A stretch of DNA of 16,488 bases from Chloroflexota bacterium (GTDB taxonomy: Bacteria; Chloroflexota; Limnocylindria; Limnocylindrales; CSP1-4), in the NCBI GenBank assembly GCA_021786915.1, contig JAJYMP010000651.1, positions 1-16,488 on the forward strand. The letters run 5' to 3'. This document shows, one piece after another, positions 15,717-16,488 of the stretch. The notes beneath the pieces were generated by a model. The model did not search any database. It saw only the letters and a program-made list of their open reading frames with translations, and was not told where the DNA came from. Position 1 is the first letter of the stretch, and every line of letters begins with the position of its first letter. The position numbers were made by a program, and so were the translations under genes.

Positions 15717-16121
15717 TTGGATCGGATCAGGATTCTCAAGACGACCGCCGCGGTGATCGCCATCGCGCAGTTCGGTCTCGGCCTCGGCTATCTCCTCGCC
15801 CCGGCGGCGTTCAACGGCATGCTCGGCCTGTCGGCGGCTCCGGCCTGGACGGCCTGGCCGTTCGCGATGCTCGGTGCCCGGTTCCTCGCCCTCGGCTTCG
15901 GCATGGTGCTCGTCGTGCGCGACCCGTTCGCCAACCGCGGGTGGATCCAGGCGATGATCGCCGTCCAGGCGCTCGATTGGGTCGGGACGATCGCCTACCT
16001 CCTGGCGGGGACGGTGACGCTTGGCCAGGTCGCCACCGCGTCGTTCCTGCCCGTCGTGTTCATCGTCGGCCTCGTGGCCGGCTACCCGCGCGCGGCCGAT
16101 CGGCCGCAGACTGCCGGTTGA
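15717..16121 (+). CDS. Small four-helix membrane protein, function unknown
   Basis: A 134-residue integral membrane protein with four likely spans, about residues 8-28, 46-67, 78-98 and 104-123. A short basic N-terminus (MDRIRILK) suggests it faces the cytoplasm. The second loop carries VRDPFANRGW. It resembles uncharacterised small membrane proteins often found beside HxlR or similar regulators; I know no biochemical function. The start is TTG at 15717, nine bases after AGGAG (15703-15707); no ATG or GTG fits the hydrophobic profile better. It is divergent from the HxlR gene and its promoter lies under the palindromic operator, so it is the likely target of that regulator. A role in redox or electrophile response would be a guess from the regulator family alone. 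Confidence 0.75.
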   Translation: MDRIRILKTTAAVIAIAQFGLGLGYLLAPAAFNGMLGLSAAPAWTAWPFAMLGARFLALGFGMVLVVRDPFANRGWIQAMIAVQALDWVGTIAYLLAGTVTLGQVATASFLPVVFIVGLVAGYPRAADRPQTAG

Positions 16122-16213
16122 GCGCGCTGCCGATGGCGTTCTGGTGCGCACCCGCCCGATGACCGCGGCCGAATTCTTCGTCCGGGTCCAGAGGGCACCC
16201 TTCTACGAAACAG

Positions 16214-16488
16214 ATGTTCCGCACTGCCATCGAGCAGCTGCCGCCGGGGGATGGGCGGCGGCTGCTCGACCTCGGCTGCGGCCCGGGCCTGCTGACCCGG
16301 CTGGCGGCCGAGCGTGGCTACGACGCGACCGGGATCGACCCCGATCCGGCCATGATCGAGGTGGCCCGCCGGATCGCCCGGCAGGAGGGTTCTCGGGCGG
16401 CGTTCCGGGTCGGCTCTGCCGAGGACGCATCGCTCGGCGCTCGGCCGTTCGATGTCGTGACGGCGGCGTCGCTCCTCGCCGTCCTCAC
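16214..16488 (+). CDS. SAM-dependent methyltransferase (class I), 3' end outside the window
   Basis: The visible 91 residues contain the N-terminal half of a Rossmann-fold methyltransferase. MFRTAIEQLPPGDGRR leads into motif I, LLDLGCGPGLLTRLA, then the acidic-loop motif GIDPDPAMIEVARR and FDVVTAASLLAVL (motif IV region). These bind S-adenosylmethionine; the substrate cannot be told. ATG 16214 is the only start in this frame, but it lacks a good ribosome site. In the neighbouring frame ATG 16159 begins MTAAEFFVRVQRAPFYE, a convincing N-terminal helix for such enzymes, and that frame then fails just before MFRTAIE. A one-base indel near 16207-16213 may therefore have split the gene. It follows the membrane protein gene by 92 bases on the same strand. 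Confidence 0.75.
   Translation, partial: MFRTAIEQLPPGDGRRLLDLGCGPGLLTRLAAERGYDATGIDPDPAMIEVARRIARQEGSRAAFRVGSAEDASLGARPFDVVTAASLLAVL

Overview
The window is high-GC DNA with bacterial features throughout: tight gene overlaps, Shine-Dalgarno (SD) starts including GTG and TTG, two riboswitches and NrdR boxes. Gene content fits a high-GC soil or water bacterium of the Chloroflexota (Limnocylindria-like) or Actinomycetota. This is an inference from composition, the BTAD-TPR regulator and gene arrangement; there is no rRNA or marker gene to settle it.

Region 1 (1-3870) is a decaying accessory zone. It holds the 3' end of a PfkB-family sugar kinase, the C-terminal third of an N-acetylglucosamine-6-phosphate deacetylase (nagA, minus strand) joined back-to-back to the C-terminal SIS domain of an RpiR-type regulator (plus strand), a scrap of a SnoaL-like domain, an intact rhodanese protein, a BTAD/SARP-type regulator broken by a frameshift and probably by internal deletions, and a remnant of an IS110-type transposase. 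The pieces look like a former amino-sugar locus and regulators eroded by deletions.

Region 2 (3872-8445, minus strand) is a thiamine operon: TPP riboswitch, thiC, a 53-codon small ORF, thiO, thiS, thiG and a TenI-like thiazole tautomerase. From the small ORF to tenI every junction overlaps by 4-8 bases, so translation is probably coupled. ThiC makes the pyrimidine. ThiO, ThiS and ThiG make the thiazole, and TenI aromatises it. ThiD, ThiE and ThiF are absent here.

Region 3 (8519-14826, plus strand) runs nrdA-nrdB-metE behind a promoter bracketed by two NrdR boxes and followed at once by a cobalamin riboswitch. All three enzymes are B12-independent versions of reactions that also have B12-dependent enzymes (class II NrdJ, MetH). 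The layout suggests one B12-sensing leader that shuts off the whole backup set when cobalamin is available. The riboswitch leader has mutually exclusive hairpins and a sequence complementary to the nrdA SD. metE carries an exact, in-frame 18-bp tandem duplication at a zinc ligand.

Region 4 (14827-16488) holds an HxlR-family regulator (minus strand) divergent from a small four-helix membrane protein, with a palindromic operator over the shared promoter. The window ends inside a SAM-dependent methyltransferase gene whose 5' end may be frameshifted.
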